Origin: Deroplatys truncata
Taxonomy: Eukaryota > Arthropoda > Insecta > Mantodea > Mantidae
NCBI GenBank assembly: GCA_030765065.1
Contig: CM060984.1
Coordinates: 99,491,488-99,555,487 of the forward strand
Direction: 5' to 3'
Length of the DNA stretch: 64,000 nt
The notes under the pieces are model-generated. The model searched no databases and was not told the DNA's origin. It worked only from the letters and a program-made list of their open reading frames with translations. Shown here piece after piece: positions 21,634-32,749 of this stretch (positions are counted from its first letter, which is position 1; every line of letters begins with the position of its first letter). Position numbers and translations under genes: made by a program.

Positions 21634-22500
21634 TACTTTCTCTACTACGTATAGTAAGTAGGGGAAGTATTGCATTCCACCCAAAAATTCGATACCGAGA
21701 TTTCACCGGAAATACATGTTTTGAGACCTCCTGAATCCAAAAAAAGCATTTTTGGAAACATGTCCGTGTGTGTGTCTGTGTGTGTGTCTGTGTGTGTGTC
21801 TGTGAACAGCATAACTCAAAAACGAACAGTCGGATAAACACCAAACTTGGTATTTAGGTTCAGTATCTTCCAGAGATGCGACACGAAGCTTTTCAAGAAA
21901 ATCCCCCCACCCCAGACTACCCTTTACATGGAACATTTTTCGAAAATTTTAATTTTCTCAAAAATGGCTCTAACGATTTTGATTAAAATATCATATGTTT
22001 AAGATAATGTCATGAGAAATGAAATGTATATCTCGAATTTTCTGGGAATGTCTCCAAAAGTATTCTTCATTGTGAACGACTTTTGCATAACTGGTAAACC
22101 ATAAGAGATAGACAAAATTTTACTACACAAAAAATGTAGATCTCGTTAAAATACACAACTTATGTCATATACATTTCTTTTGTTGAGTGAACCGTTTTCG
22201 AGATATTGCTTGTTATTCCCTCAAATTTTCCAATACTTATACTTTTTCTCAAATTCGTTATTCATTTTTTTATGTCCTGGACTTGCAAAGAGAATGGAAT
22301 GCGCCGCATAGCAACCAGCGTTAAAATATTTGACCATCGCTTAAAAGCTACCATATTCCCCTTGCATCTACAAGAAAATTAGCAATAAGATTGACATCTC
22401 GATATCTCGATTAACATGAAGCATATGGAGAATAGGCGTTTGTAAAAATAGATTGTACAAGAGTAGAGAAAGTCATGTGAGTGTAACACATCAGATTTTT
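21634..22500 (+). mobile_element. Helentron-like repeat, copy 4 (complete, nested)
   Basis: A complete unit of about 870 bp, from TACTTTCTCTAC to GTGTAACACATCAGATTTTT, inserted in copy 3. Features: the 5' motif ACTTTCTCTAC and its exact inverse GTAGAGAAAGT about 36 bp before the 3' end; a terminal hairpin ATGTG/CACAT (loop AGTGTAA); a variable GT/CTGT tract; T-runs at both edges. No open reading frame of note. Subterminal inverted repeats, a 3' hairpin, an internal variable tandem tract and insertion between T residues are the published hallmarks of HINE/DINE-1-like non-autonomous Helentrons. The family name is inferred from structure only. Confidence 0.8.
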
Positions 22501-22736
22501 TTTATGTCCTGGACATGCAAAGAGAATGGAATGCGCCACATAGCAACCAGCGTTAAAATATTTGACTATCGCTTAAAAGCTACATTATTTCCCTTGCATC
22601 TACAAGAAAATTACCAATAAGATTGACATCTCGATATCTCGATTAACTTGAAGCATATGGAGAATAGGCGTTTGTAAAATTAGATTGTACAAGAGTAGAG
22701 AAAGTCATGTGAGTGTAACACATCAGATTTTTTTTT
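22501..22736 (+). mobile_element. Helentron-like repeat, copy 3 (3' part)
   Basis: It resumes exactly where copy 3 stopped ('tttatgtcctggacatgcaaagag') and runs to the 3' end CATCAGATTTTTTTTT, so copy 4 is an insertion within copy 3. Confidence 0.9.
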
Positions 22737-23365
22737 AATTTAAAAGGAGCATCTCAGCCTATTGTGATGTCATGGATGTAAAGGCTATGCACGTGCAGAT
22801 GCGACAGGAATGAAGAGCACATTAATCTAAAGTGAAATGCAACTTGGGTTTAATGCTATTTTGCACTGCATCACACACAAGCATGTTAACGACCCTTGAA
22901 GTCTGGTCCAGTTCCAGCCCCGTACAAACAACGGCAATAACTGGTTCTGCATCGATCCAACTGGGCGTAACGGTATGATGCGTCAGGTTTGTCGTATTAA
23001 TTATATTGCGGATATTAAGTGTTTGGAAATGTGTCATGACCTTCCTGGACTCGTCTTTGCCAAAAACTTTATCAGAGTGGGTAGCACTCAAAAAGTGGAT
23101 CTGCTAACTATATCTTCTACATAGCCTCCTTTGTGCCAAACGCTTTTGAAACTGCCTATATTCAGTTTTATATGTGAGGAAATTCCCTCCTATCGTGAAC
23201 ACGTACATTTTCAAGAAAACGCTAATTTATTCCACAAAGATTTTAACGTTTGTTTGAAACAAGGAAAACTTTACAAGAAACTGTATGCTTTCGGAATTAA
23301 TTAAAATCCAGGGACATTAGCAACGCAACTAGGAAGATATATGATTTCCCTCTACACCCAAATCA
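22737..23365. other. Non-coding DNA
   Basis: Nothing recognised. The minus-strand frame 22822-23091 (89 codons) has no motif I know. Confidence 0.5.
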
Positions 23366-23905
23366 CCGAGCGAGATGACTCCGCGGTAAGTGTGAGGCTC
23401 GCATTCAGAAGGAGCGGGTTCGATTTCCGTCGGGCCGGCCACTCTGACCTTGGTTTTTTGTGGTTTCTTCAAGTCGGTAGACAAATGCGGCTTGGCTGCT
23501 CTACTACCATGAATTTTCTGTCCAATTTCCTTTCATCTGTTTCATCTCACATGTTTCAAGGTTGTAGGACCAGGCGACGGCGGTTGGTGCGTTGTGGTAG
23601 AACGGTGGAATTTGCGCTGTGCAAGAATTACTCCCTGGCGCTGGGCTGTCCGACTGGGGCCTCTTCCTGGGAGTGACTCGTTTCATTCCGGGACCTCCAG
23701 GTTGAAGATGGCTATGACGGTATCGTGCCGGAGTCAGGATTGGTGTCATTCTAGAATCGTAGGGACACCGACCTTACTAGCGCGCATTGTTTGGATATGG
23801 TCGCCCTTCGGTCTCCTCTTCATCCCTTACTCCTAGGGATCACGTTGGAAGCACAAAGAGCCTGAGGGCCTGCTCGGGCCTATGTGCGGTGCTGTGCTCC
23901 AATGA
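23366..23905 (+). mobile_element. tRNA-derived SINE, family B
   Basis: Head 23366-23440 with the B-box GGGTTCGATTTCC. The body has 'cactctgacc', 'ttttttgtggtttcttc', 'tttcctttcatctgtttcatctcacatgtttcaaggttg' and 'ctcttcatcccttactcctaggg' at its end (23816-23840). It is diverged and may include an internal insertion, since it is longer than the other copies. Confidence 0.65.
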
Positions 23906-23984
23906 CTGCAGGCCCCTCCGATTGAATACTCCCAATCCTTCGCAAATCTCTCATTACTATATAGTACTTAATTTAAGTTCAGGA

Positions 23985-24235
23985 TTGTCCTGCGTGGTCT
24001 AGGAGCACAATACTAACCTGTACTTCCCTAGGTCGCGGTTTAAAATCCGGCGGAGGGCGAATGGATTTTTTCGGGCGTAAAAATCCTTAGCATGGCTTCC
24101 TTCGGAAGGGAAGTAAAGAGTAAAGGCAGTGGTCCCATGTCCTAGATTTACGGCACGTAAAAGAACCTCAAGACTGATAAAGAGACCTCTGAGTAAAATT
24201 TCCCGTATTTCACACCCACGCACCCACACACACTA
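23985..24235 (+). mobile_element. tRNA-derived SINE, family A
   Basis: Head 23985-24055 (B-box-like GCGGTTTAAAATCC, mutated), then the family A body with 'gggcgtaaaaatccttagcatgg', CTTCCTTCGGAAGGGAAGTA and 'tagatttacggcacgtaaaagaacc'. Ends in 'tttcccgtatttcac'. Confidence 0.7.
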
Positions 24236-25009
24236 AGAAACATAGCACATAGAGCGTCCATAAATAAAACTCAATTTTAATTTTATTGAAGTTCAACTGT
24301 TTATCGCCATCATCATCATCATTAAGGGGCGGATCAGAATGATCGCTTATGAGGCTAACTTACCTTGTACTGTAGTCTGTTTATGTTGAAGGAGAGAGGG
24401 TGAGTCCAGATGTAAACAACGGGCGCGTACCTGCAGTGCTCGCACAGGTTGCATCAAAAGAACATGCAGGGATTGTCTAAAGTGAATGTTCTCGTCTTTC
24501 ACTTGAACAAAAGCTATATCGTGAGAAACTCCTTTCAACTCCTACTTTATTATGACTTATCTCATCTTAATAACGATAGTGACGGGCGATCTGCGCAGAT
24601 TATAGAGCTATAAATTGCTTTAACAAGCTTTATAAAATTAAAATTAAATCCACCTTCAGATTACATTCCAATAACAATCCATAATAAATAGCATTTGTTG
24701 TAACCCATTATTCAAATTATACATCACTGCACCTTAACTATTGCAAGAGGTAATAGGTGCATATGAATAATTCCTTTATATCACTGTCTGATACATTTCT
24801 TATTCTGCAAAGCCGAACTCGTGCCTACAACAGTATGATTCTTTACCCGCACGTGCCAAGACACTATGCACCCTACATCGGTGTCTTGAAATCAGGACCA
24901 GGTCACTCTAACAATAACAATAATAACCACTACCAATATACTGTATAATTTCTGAATTCAAATACGAATTTATCTCTAACAACATCACTATATATTTGAG
25001 TTTATAAAA
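24236..25009. other. Non-coding DNA
   Basis: Nothing recognised apart from a short CATCATCATCATCAT run at about 24310. Confidence 0.5.
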
Positions 25010-25668
25010 GGAGTACCACCACTACTAACTACTACTACCAACTACTACTAACTACTACTGCAAATTACTACCACTACTACAACTACTATTAACTACTACC
25101 ACTACTACTGCTACCACTACAACTACTGCTACTAACAACTACCACTACTAACTAATACGACTACTACTACCACAACTACTGCTACTACTAACCACTAGAA
25201 CTATTACTACTTCAACTACTGTTACTACTACTAATTACTACCACCACTACTACTAACTACTACCACTACTAACTACTAGTACTACTAACTACTACCACTA
25301 CAACTACCACAACTACTGCTACTAATAACTACTGTCAATACTACTACTAACTAATACCACTACTACTATCACATCTACTGCTACTACTAACCACTAGAAT
25401 TACTACTACCACAACTAATGTTACTACTATTGCCTACCACCACCACTACTACTAACTACTACTAACAACTTCCAAAATACTACAACTATTACTAATACCA
25501 CTACTACCACAACTACTGCTACTAATACTAACCACTAGAACTACTACTACCTCAACTACTGTTACTACTAATAATACCACTACTACTAACTACTACCACC
25601 ACCACTACTACTAACTACTACCACCACCACTACTGCTACTACTACTACTACTACATACTACTACCACC
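25010..25668. repeat. (ACT)n-type trinucleotide array, upstream of LINE 1
   Basis: Degenerate (CTA)n/(ACT)n with interspersed CCA and GCT triplets. It ends abruptly at the 5' boundary of the R1-type LINE at 25669. Confidence 0.95.
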
Positions 25669-25875
25669 GCTCAGGGGGCACACAGCTGGTGAGTACGGAT
25701 ATAGTGAACCCGAGGTACCCTAGCAAGATCTCAGTGTTTTTCATCTAGTCTTTAGTAAGATCTCTGTCGTTTCTTCGTTTTTGTACAACTTCTTTCCTGT
25801 TAGATTTATCTCTTTCCTTCATGGTTTGAATTTTGGTGCCGACTGCATTGATAATGGATATTATACTTACTCATC
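25669..25875 (+). other. 5' UTR of R1-type LINE copy 1
   Basis: The repeat array stops and GCTCAGGGGGCACACAGC begins. About 207 bp lead to the ORF1 start. A G-rich start right at the array edge suggests this copy reached, or nearly reached, its true 5' end. Confidence 0.5.
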
Positions 25876-27330
25876 ATGGCTAGTAATTATAAAGATAATG
25901 TATTACGGGACAGGGGCGTCGGATCCCCAGAACCGGTCGGAAGTGTTGGTGCTAGAGCAGGCCTCACCCGACCATCATCAAGCTACTGCTCGACATCACC
26001 AGTGGAGTTCCAGGCCGGTATACCAGAATATGCTGCTGGACATGAGACAGAGATGGAAACTGAGGATAACTCCCTCCCTATTGACAATTTTATGAAAAAG
26101 TCGATGAGTAGTCAATCATCTTTCATACAGAGCCAAGGCTTGATGGGTAGAACTAGTGATGCCAATGACTCCAAAGTACATACCTTGACAATACAAGAAG
26201 GTAAAGAAGAAAAAAGAGAACGGCCCCAATCGCCCGGCAAGGGGATTAAAGAAAACCGATGCACTTTATTCATGTTGCGTATGCAAAAAGAACAGAATTT
26301 GCTTAATGACTTTATCCGGAAAACCCTAAAGGAAATTGAGGTACTTCGGAAATCGATAAAGAAAATACCAAATACCAAAGAGGAGATTAAACAATCTGTC
26401 GTCATGTTGGTTGAATATTCCAAACGTTTGCCAGAGGCTACTAACTTTGTATCTGAGCTGATGGCGGAATCTATAATGACTTTAAAATCTGATCGCAATA
26501 ATTTGGCTATAGAGTCTGTAGAAGTGGGTGTACAAACTTTGAGTTCGAAGAAGCTTGTGAATGAGCAATTGGTAACAAAGATTGAAACAGAATTTAATAA
26601 GGATGTTACGGTTCAGGAATTTCTTGATTTGTTGGAAATTAAATGGCCCGAAGAAGTTTATAAACATTGCACTCTGCAAGCAGATAATTTCAACTTTAAA
26701 GAGTTGGATGATCAACTTCTTATTATGCACCCTGATGACGATAAGAATGACTGCGTTCTACAACGAACCTTGCTTGCAAACCCACGTTTGGTAAAGTTAA
26801 TGGATGGCGAGCCAATTAGAGGTGGGAAATATGATATGTAGTGTCGCCACAAACGGATGTATAAATGCGAATACTGATGGTGTTACAAATTGCACTGAGA
26901 TATATATTTACCTGACTGCAACGGAAGAAGGTGGTAGCAGCATGAAGGGCAAGCTTGATTTAAGGAAGAATTTAGAAAATGTGGTAAATATTGCTAAGAA
27001 GAAAGGAAGGGTCAATGCTGTCTGCAATGTCACACATCAAAATGATGACTTAATTGTCCGAAAAGTGATAGAATATGTGTGCTGGCGTCGATCTGCATTT
27101 ATATCGATAAAGTTGCACCCTACACGACAGATTCCTAGAGGGAACGATAATGGAAAAAGTGCAGTGGATTTTGTCGACCAAAGACGACCAAGGATGTTAA
27201 TACTTTAATCCTAGATCCACTGCCTGGAACTTCGTATGCTCATACACTAAAAAACATGAAAGGCGAGGTTCAAACGGATGGGATATTAGTGGAACGTATA
27301 CATAAAACGAGTGAGGGCAACGTGAATATA
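25876..27330 (+). pseudogene. R1-type LINE copy 1, ORF1 (gag-like), N-terminal part
   Basis: The first frame, 25876-26841 (321 aa), starts at the first ATG after the 5' UTR. It has a low-complexity, Ser/Pro-rich N-terminus, then a charged helical stretch (residues about 135-190, rich in K, E, L and I). A frameshift near 26830 moves to the frame ending at 27208, and another near 27195 continues to 27330 ('L-I-L-D-P-L-P-G-T-S-Y-A-H-T-L'). There the frame is cut by the nested Helentron-like repeats and resumes at 29130. ORF1 of R1-clade LINEs is an RNA-binding particle protein with C-terminal zinc knuckles, which here lie in the downstream part. Confidence 0.75.
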
Positions 27331-28131
27331 AAAAAACTGACGTGTTACACTCACATGACTTTCTCTACTCTTGTACAAACTATTTATACAAACGCTTATT
27401 CTCCATCTACTTCATGTTAATCGAGATATACATTTGCAGACTCTATCTTATTGCTAATTTTCTTGTAGATGTAAGCGGAATATATATTTACAAGGGCAAT
27501 ATAGAAATACAATAGCCTTTAAGCATATACATATCTCTTAATAGCTGGTTACTAGGTGCAGCACCATTCCCTTTGCCACAGATTAATACTCTTTGCATAT
27601 CCAAGACAAAAAAATGAATAACGAATTCCCATTTGAGAAAATAAATATTGAAAAATTTAAGGGAATAACAAGCAATATCTCGAAAATGGTTCACTCAACA
27701 ACAAAAATGTATATGACATAAATTATGTATTTTAACGCGATCTACATCCTTGTGTAGTAAAGTTTTGTCTATCTCTTATAGTTTACCAGTTATGCAAAAG
27801 TCGTTCACAATGAAGAATACTTTTAGAGACATTCCCAGAAAATTCAAGATGTACATTTTATTTGTTATGAAAATATCTTAAACGTATGATGTTTTAATCA
27901 AAATCGTTAGAGCCATTTTTGAGAAACTTAAAATTTTCGAAAAATGTTCCATGTAAAGGGTACTGTGGGGTGGGGGGATTTTGTTGAAAACCTTCGTGTC
28001 GCATCTCTGGAAGATACTGAACCTAAATACCAAGTTTGGGGTTTATCCGACTGTTCGTTTCTGAGTTATGCTGTTCACAGACAGACACACACACAGACAC
28101 ACACACGGACATGTTTCCAAAAATGCTTTTT
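27331..28131 (-). mobile_element. Helentron-like repeat, copy 5 (3' part, minus orientation)
   Basis: It enters as AAAAAACTGACGTGTTACAC, the inverse of the family's 3' end, and runs in reverse through the GT-rich tract to a T-run at 28127-28132, where copy 6 interrupts it. It splits the LINE ORF1 after 'G-N-V-N-I-K'. A TTTTAT-like word (in element orientation) is present on both sides, so a short duplication at the site is possible. Confidence 0.9.
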
Positions 28132-29022
28132 TACTTTCTCTACTACGTATATAAGTAGGGGAAGTATTGCATTCCACCCAAAAATTCGATACCGAGATTT
28201 CACCGGAAATATATGTTTTGAGAATCACTGAATCCAAAAAAAGCATTTTTGGAAACATGTCCGTGTGTGTGTCTGTCTGTGTGTCTGTGTGTCTGTGTGT
28301 CTGTCTGTGTGTCTGTGTGTCTGTGAACAGCATAACTCAAAAACGAACAGTCGGATAAACACCAAACTTGGTATTTAGGTTCAGTATCTTCCAGAGATGC
28401 GACACGAAGGTTTTCAAGAAAATCCCCCCACCCCAGACTACCCTTTACATGGAACATTTTTCGAAAATTTTAATTTTCTCAAAAACGGCTCTAACGATTT
28501 TGATTAAAATATCATATGTTTAAGATATTGTCATGACAAATAAAATGTATATCTCGAATTTTCTGGGAATGTCTCCAAAAATATTCTTCAGTGTGAACGA
28601 CTTTTGCATAACTGGTAAACCATAAGAGATAGACAAAATTTTACTACACAAAAAATGTAGATCGCGTTAAAATACACAACTTATGTCATATACGTTTCTT
28701 TTGTTGAGTGAACCGTTTTCGAGATATTGCTTGTTATTTCCTTAAATTTTCCAATACTTATACTTTTTCTCAAATTCGTTATTCATTTTTTTATGTCCTG
28801 GACATGCAAAGAGAATGGAATTCGCCACATAGCAACCAGCGTTAAAATATTTGACTATCGCTTAAAAGCTACCATATTCCCCTTGCATCTACAAGAAAAT
28901 TACCAATAAGATTGACATCTCGATATCTCGATTAACATGAAGCATATGGAGAATAGGCGTTTGTAAAATTAGATTGTACAAGAGTAGAGAAAGTTATGTG
29001 AGTGTAACACATCAGATTTTTT
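28132..29022 (+). mobile_element. Helentron-like repeat, copy 6 (complete, nested)
   Basis: Complete unit from TACTTTCTCTACTACGTATA to GTAACACATCAGATTTT, inserted in a T-run of copy 5 and in opposite orientation to it. Its GT tract (28260-28325) reads (GTGTGTCTGTCT)-like and differs in length from copies 3 and 4. Confidence 0.9.
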
Positions 29023-29129
29023 TTGGATTCAGGAGGTCTCAAAACATGTATTTCCGGTGAAATCTCGGTATCGAATGTTTGGGTGGAATACAATACTTCC
29101 CCTACTTACTATACGTAGTAGAGAAAGTA
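29023..29129 (-). mobile_element. Helentron-like repeat, copy 5 (5' part)
   Basis: Continues copy 5 ('ttggattcaggaggtctcaaaacatg') and ends with GTAGAGAAAGTA, the inverse of the family's 5' end. Directly after this the LINE ORF1 resumes. Confidence 0.9.
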
Positions 29130-29654
29130 ATAAAAGGCAAAGAGGTCGATAAACGAGAGGCCTTCAGGGAACAATTAACCACGAAATTGACTGACATGGC
29201 TAAAGTAAATTTACAAATCCTGACACAAACCGTGATGTTACTAGATATAGATGAATTTGTGGATGCAAATGGTGTGAAAGATGTTATTTCAAAGGAACGT
29301 GGTGAAACCTTGGATGACATGTGTATCAAACTGGCGGAAAAGCCAAATAAAAACGGCGTTAAATATGCATTTGTTACTACCGATAAGGTTTCAGTCCAGC
29401 GTTTATTGGCACAACACCGGATAGCCTGTGGTCGGGAGAGATCGAGAGTACGCGAAACCACTAAATTGCCTAGGTGCTATAACTGTCATCGAATAGGTCA
29501 CATAGCAAGGGTATGTAAACTGAGGCCCGAAGTGGAACTTTGCTATAACTGTGGAGGGAACTACCATCAGCGGAAGGAGTGTACGAATACACAATTCCGT
29601 TATATATGTAAAGTTGAAGGACACAAAGCGGAGTCAATGATATGTCCCAAGTAG
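29130..29654 (+). pseudogene. R1-type LINE copy 1, ORF1 C-terminal part with zinc knuckles
   Basis: Continues ORF1 beyond the nested repeats and ends in a stop at 29652-29654. Two intact CCHC knuckles are visible: C-Y-N-C-H-R-I-G-H-I-A-R-V-C and C-Y-N-C-G-G-N-Y-H-Q-R-K-E-C (both C-x2-C-x4-H-x4-C, about 29475-29580). A third, at about 29600-29648, has lost its first Cys to Arg (R-Y-I-C...H...C). Three consecutive knuckles are typical of R1/TRAS/SART-clade ORF1. The open frame formally begins in the repeat at 29079, but its first 17 residues are repeat-derived. Confidence 0.85.
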
Positions 29655-29689
29655 AGGGAACTAATTCATCAGATAGGGAGAAAAGGGAT

Positions 29690-30335
29690 AAGGTGCGTTC
29701 TGCTCAGTGACATTTATGCAACTCAATGCTGATCGTAGTAAAAGGACTAGGGACCTAATACGGCATGAATGTCTTTCTGAGCTTCTAGACTTTGCAATTG
29801 TGGCTGAACCAAATAAGAATACGACAAAGTATAGTTCCAAATGGTTGACGGGTGATAGAATTGATGCGGGCATATAGTTACCTTGTAATTCTTTCCATGT
29901 GAGAAATACAGAGGGTGGAGACGACTTCGTGTAGATAGATACTGATGAGTTGATGGTATATTCGTGCTGTATTTCTCCAGCGTGTAATATAGCATATTTT
30001 CACAAATTCCTGTTTACATTAAGTACAAGTATACGGAAACATCGTAAGTTCCTGTTGATTGGTGGAGATTTTAATGCCAAGGCTGGGGTTCCTCAATAGA
30101 CGACAGGTAATGTAGTGCATTGGCAGAATGGTCCGGTGAACATGAACTCATTTTTCTAAATGACGGGAAAGTTCCTACTTTTGAGCGTCACGGAGGTTCC
30201 TCCTATACAGATCTCACAATGTGTAGTCAGAATCTTAGAAGAATGGTTCGGAACTGGCGTGTAAGTAATGAAGAAAATTTAAGTTACCATAAAATTATTT
30301 ACGCCAAGTTGAAGATATCTACGTCATCTCCATAG
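29690..30335 (+). pseudogene. R1-type LINE copy 1, ORF2 endonuclease remnant
   Basis: An AP-like endonuclease domain of ORF2 is readable across frames. 'V-A-E-P-N-K' lies near 29800, 'F-L-L-I-G-G-D-F-N-A-K-A-G' at about 30050-30085 (the catalytic G-D-F-N box), and a Ser/Thr-rich 'S-Y-T-D-L-T' equivalent near 30205. Intact enzymes nick the target DNA to start reverse transcription. At least four frameshifts or stops. Confidence 0.7.
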
Positions 30336-30898
30336 TACTACTGCAAATCTAAAGGCTTGGATTTACAAGGAAGAAAAGCAAGATGAATTATTGGCGCGTC
30401 TTGAAGAACAAATAAGTTCAAGTTTTCTACATCAGGCGTATGGAATATACCAGGCTATACATAATGCATGCAATTTGGTTCTCCATAGAAAACGCTCCCA
30501 TGCACGACGCAAGGGTACTTACTGGTGGAATGACGAAATTGCAGATCTGCGCACAGTACACTAGGGCTAAACGGCTTGTTACAAGGTTCAATTTTGGGAC
30601 CTACCCTGTGGAACATCTATTATGATGATGTATTCCTAGTGCAGTTGCCGATGGGCACAACATCTCTACAGAAAAGTAGAGTAGTTGGCTCTACAGAAAA
30701 CCGAAATTGTGATTTTGGAGGGAAGACGATCCCTAAGGGAAGTTAATGTAAATATAGGTGGCGTGGCACTGAAGTCTTAAAGGCGGTTGGCAAGGCGGAG
30801 AAAGTCATTGCTGCCTTGAGTCGCTTAATGTCTAATATTGGCGGTCCCAAGCCTGAAACAAGGTGAAACGGTAACTCTAGGCCTAGCCCGAGCTATGG
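30336..30898 (+). pseudogene. R1-type LINE copy 1, ORF2 with polymerase core deleted
   Basis: After the endonuclease comes the linker ('T-Y-W-W-N-D-E-I-A-D-L-R', about 30518-30550). From about 30640 the sequence jumps to the region behind the catalytic core ('L-Q-K-T-E-I-V-I-L-E-G-R-R-S-L-R-E-V', about 30690-30740; 'V-I-A-A-L-S-R-L-M-S-N-I-G-G-P-K', about 30805-30850). The reverse transcriptase blocks A to C are missing, so this copy is internally deleted. The frame is cut at 30898 by a solo LTR. Confidence 0.7.
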
Positions 30899-31954
30899 AA
30901 TTATTAATAATTTGGGTAATTACTTTTTAGTGAAATTAAATTATGCTATGTACAACTATTTTTCTTTTTACTGCCTGTGTAGTTTAAGAAGGGTGATTTA
31001 AGGATATGTTTGTATTTCTGTTACTAATATTAGAGGAGTAACAAATTGTTTAATATAAATAATTTAAGCGCAGATGCAGGAAAAATCTCTCCGAAGGCAA
31101 CAAGTGAGTTTTACTATGTCTCTCTGGTAGCAAAAGTATTGTTCGTACAGCGAGGGTGTACAGCCATTGTTCTTTTGTACGGTAATTCGCTGTGACCGGA
31201 GAGAGTGAGACAACGAGCTTAACGGTAAAATTAGTGAAAACCCCGATTTCATATTAAAATTGAGCAAGAGAGGGTGGAATAGGACCAATGAGATTCAAGT
31301 AAATCGATATGAAATAGTGAGACGCTTTGAGCGGTGCGAAAAATGCACCAATAGGAAATTAAGTAGCCTAAGAAGCCCGCGACAATAAATAGATCTGCTA
31401 AGACCAAAGATCGGGGAGTTACTTCGAAACTACAGGCAGATAATGATGCTGCCGGTTACTTAAGAGATGTCGCGCCAAAAGTTAGTGAAGTAAGACAGGT
31501 TTCGCTACACACATAAAAATCGCTAAAAGTAAAGAGATTTGTTAAATATATAAACTTCGCGTCATATCAGCGCCGTATTTCAACAGCAGTGGACAGTGTT
31601 TTAAAGGCGACAATATCAGTGTTGTGAACTACCAGAAGTAATGAAATAAAGAAAACAGTGGTGTCGTCTTTTTGTAACTGAAGCACGTCTATTTCTCTCC
31701 GTTATCACACACGAGATCTACGCTTCCTTTACCGAGGAAAAGTCCCTGCTCTTACATATTTCAGTAATTACTACAGCTAGCCGAGGATAGAGACGCAGAG
31801 AAACCGCCCACGTCGAACATCCGGAGTCTATGCGGAGGCTGCAGAAAGGTAAGCCACGAGCTACGAGCATTAAGAACTAGAACAACTTCGGACATGAGGT
31901 GATACTGCCGCAAAGGAAACTTCTAGGTGGCGTGGTTAATTATATTATTTTATA
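30899..31954. mobile_element. Solo LTR-like insertion with 5-bp target duplication
   Basis: TATGG occurs at 30894-30898 and again at 31955-31959. Removing one copy with the 1056 bp between rejoins the LINE ORF2 codons as S-Y-G-S-P-A-W, so this is a clean insertion. It has a TATA-like AATATATAAA (31547-31556) and AATAAA (31645-31650), the order expected in an LTR, and no coding capacity. Its ends (AATTATTAAT... and ...TTATTTTATA) are not the usual TG/CA, so a BEL- or Copia-type LTR is plausible but not proven. Another non-coding element with a 5-bp duplication is possible. Confidence 0.55.
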
Positions 31955-32583
31955 TATGGTTCGCCCGCTTGGAAGACCTGCATGGATAAAGCAGTACATA
32001 AAAGGTGGGTGGAACAAGTCCAGCGAAAGGTTACGATACGCATCGTAGTGCCTACAGAACCACCTCCACGAAGGCTATAAAAGTTCTAGCAGGAACCATA
32101 CCTTTCCATCTCCTTGTTCAGGAACGCACATACGATCAGATAAATACTTGCAGAGCCCCAAAACGGTTGACCAGGGAGAAAACTATCAGACAGTGGCAGG
32201 TAGAATGGAAGCAGGAAGAGAGGACGGCTCAGTGATAATTCCCGAGGTAACACCCTGGAAGCATGGTAATCCGGATAATTATGTGACACAATTTCTTACT
32301 GGCCACGGTCGTTTTAAACCTTATTTACAGCGAATGGGATTGGCTGATACAGAACTTTGTTCGTAATGCACACAAACAGACACTCCTGAACACGCTGTTT
32401 TACATTGTTCAAAGTGGGATGACATACGTCATCAGAGTTATAAAACATTAGGTCAGGTTGTAAGATCGAACAACATTATTACGACAATGCTGGAAACTAG
32501 GGAAAACTGGCAAATTATTGCACAAATGATAACTTGTATCCTCAAGACTAAGGAGAAGGATGAACGGGAGGTGCAACCCTGAT
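31955..32583 (+). pseudogene. R1-type LINE copy 1, ORF2 C-terminal region
   Basis: Across several frames the C-terminal part of ORF2 is readable: 'Y-G-S-P-A-W', 'S-A-Y-R-T-T-S-T-K-A-I-K-V-L-A-G-T-I-P' (32047-32105), 'Y-V-T-Q-F-L-T-G-H-G-R-F-K-P-Y-L' (32280-32330) and a CCHC finger 'C-S-stop-C-x7-H-x4-C' (32360-32405) in which a stop sits between the first two cysteines. It ends near 32583. This C-terminal finger is characteristic of R1/TRAS-type LINEs. Confidence 0.75.
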
Positions 32584-32749
32584 ATTGTGAATGGGTACGC
32601 AGACCATCTACAGCCTCTTCTTCTTAAAGTAATACTTCAAGATAGTTTTAAGAAGAAGTCTACTATGGCTTGCAGAGGTTTTTTAGTTGGTGAGAATCCA
32701 ACTCACCCGCTGGGTGTCTTTCTAAGATTTTTCTCCTGCCTTCCACAAA
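32584..32749 (+). other. R1-type LINE copy 1, 3' UTR with stem-loop
   Basis: About 165 bp between the ORF2 end and the ACT array. It contains the stem GTTGG (32686-32690) / CCAAC (32698-32702) with a 7-nt loop, also seen in copies 2 and 3. The sequence ends 'ctgccttccacaaaaa' directly at the array. Confidence 0.65.

Noticed and set aside
25010..25668. CRISPR-like or regulatory direct repeats
   Set aside because: The repeats are degenerate triplets without constant repeat-spacer structure; the genome is eukaryotic.
29079..29129. First 17 codons of the 191-codon zinc-knuckle frame
   Set aside because: They derive from the 5' end of Helentron-like copy 5; the gag sequence begins at 29130.
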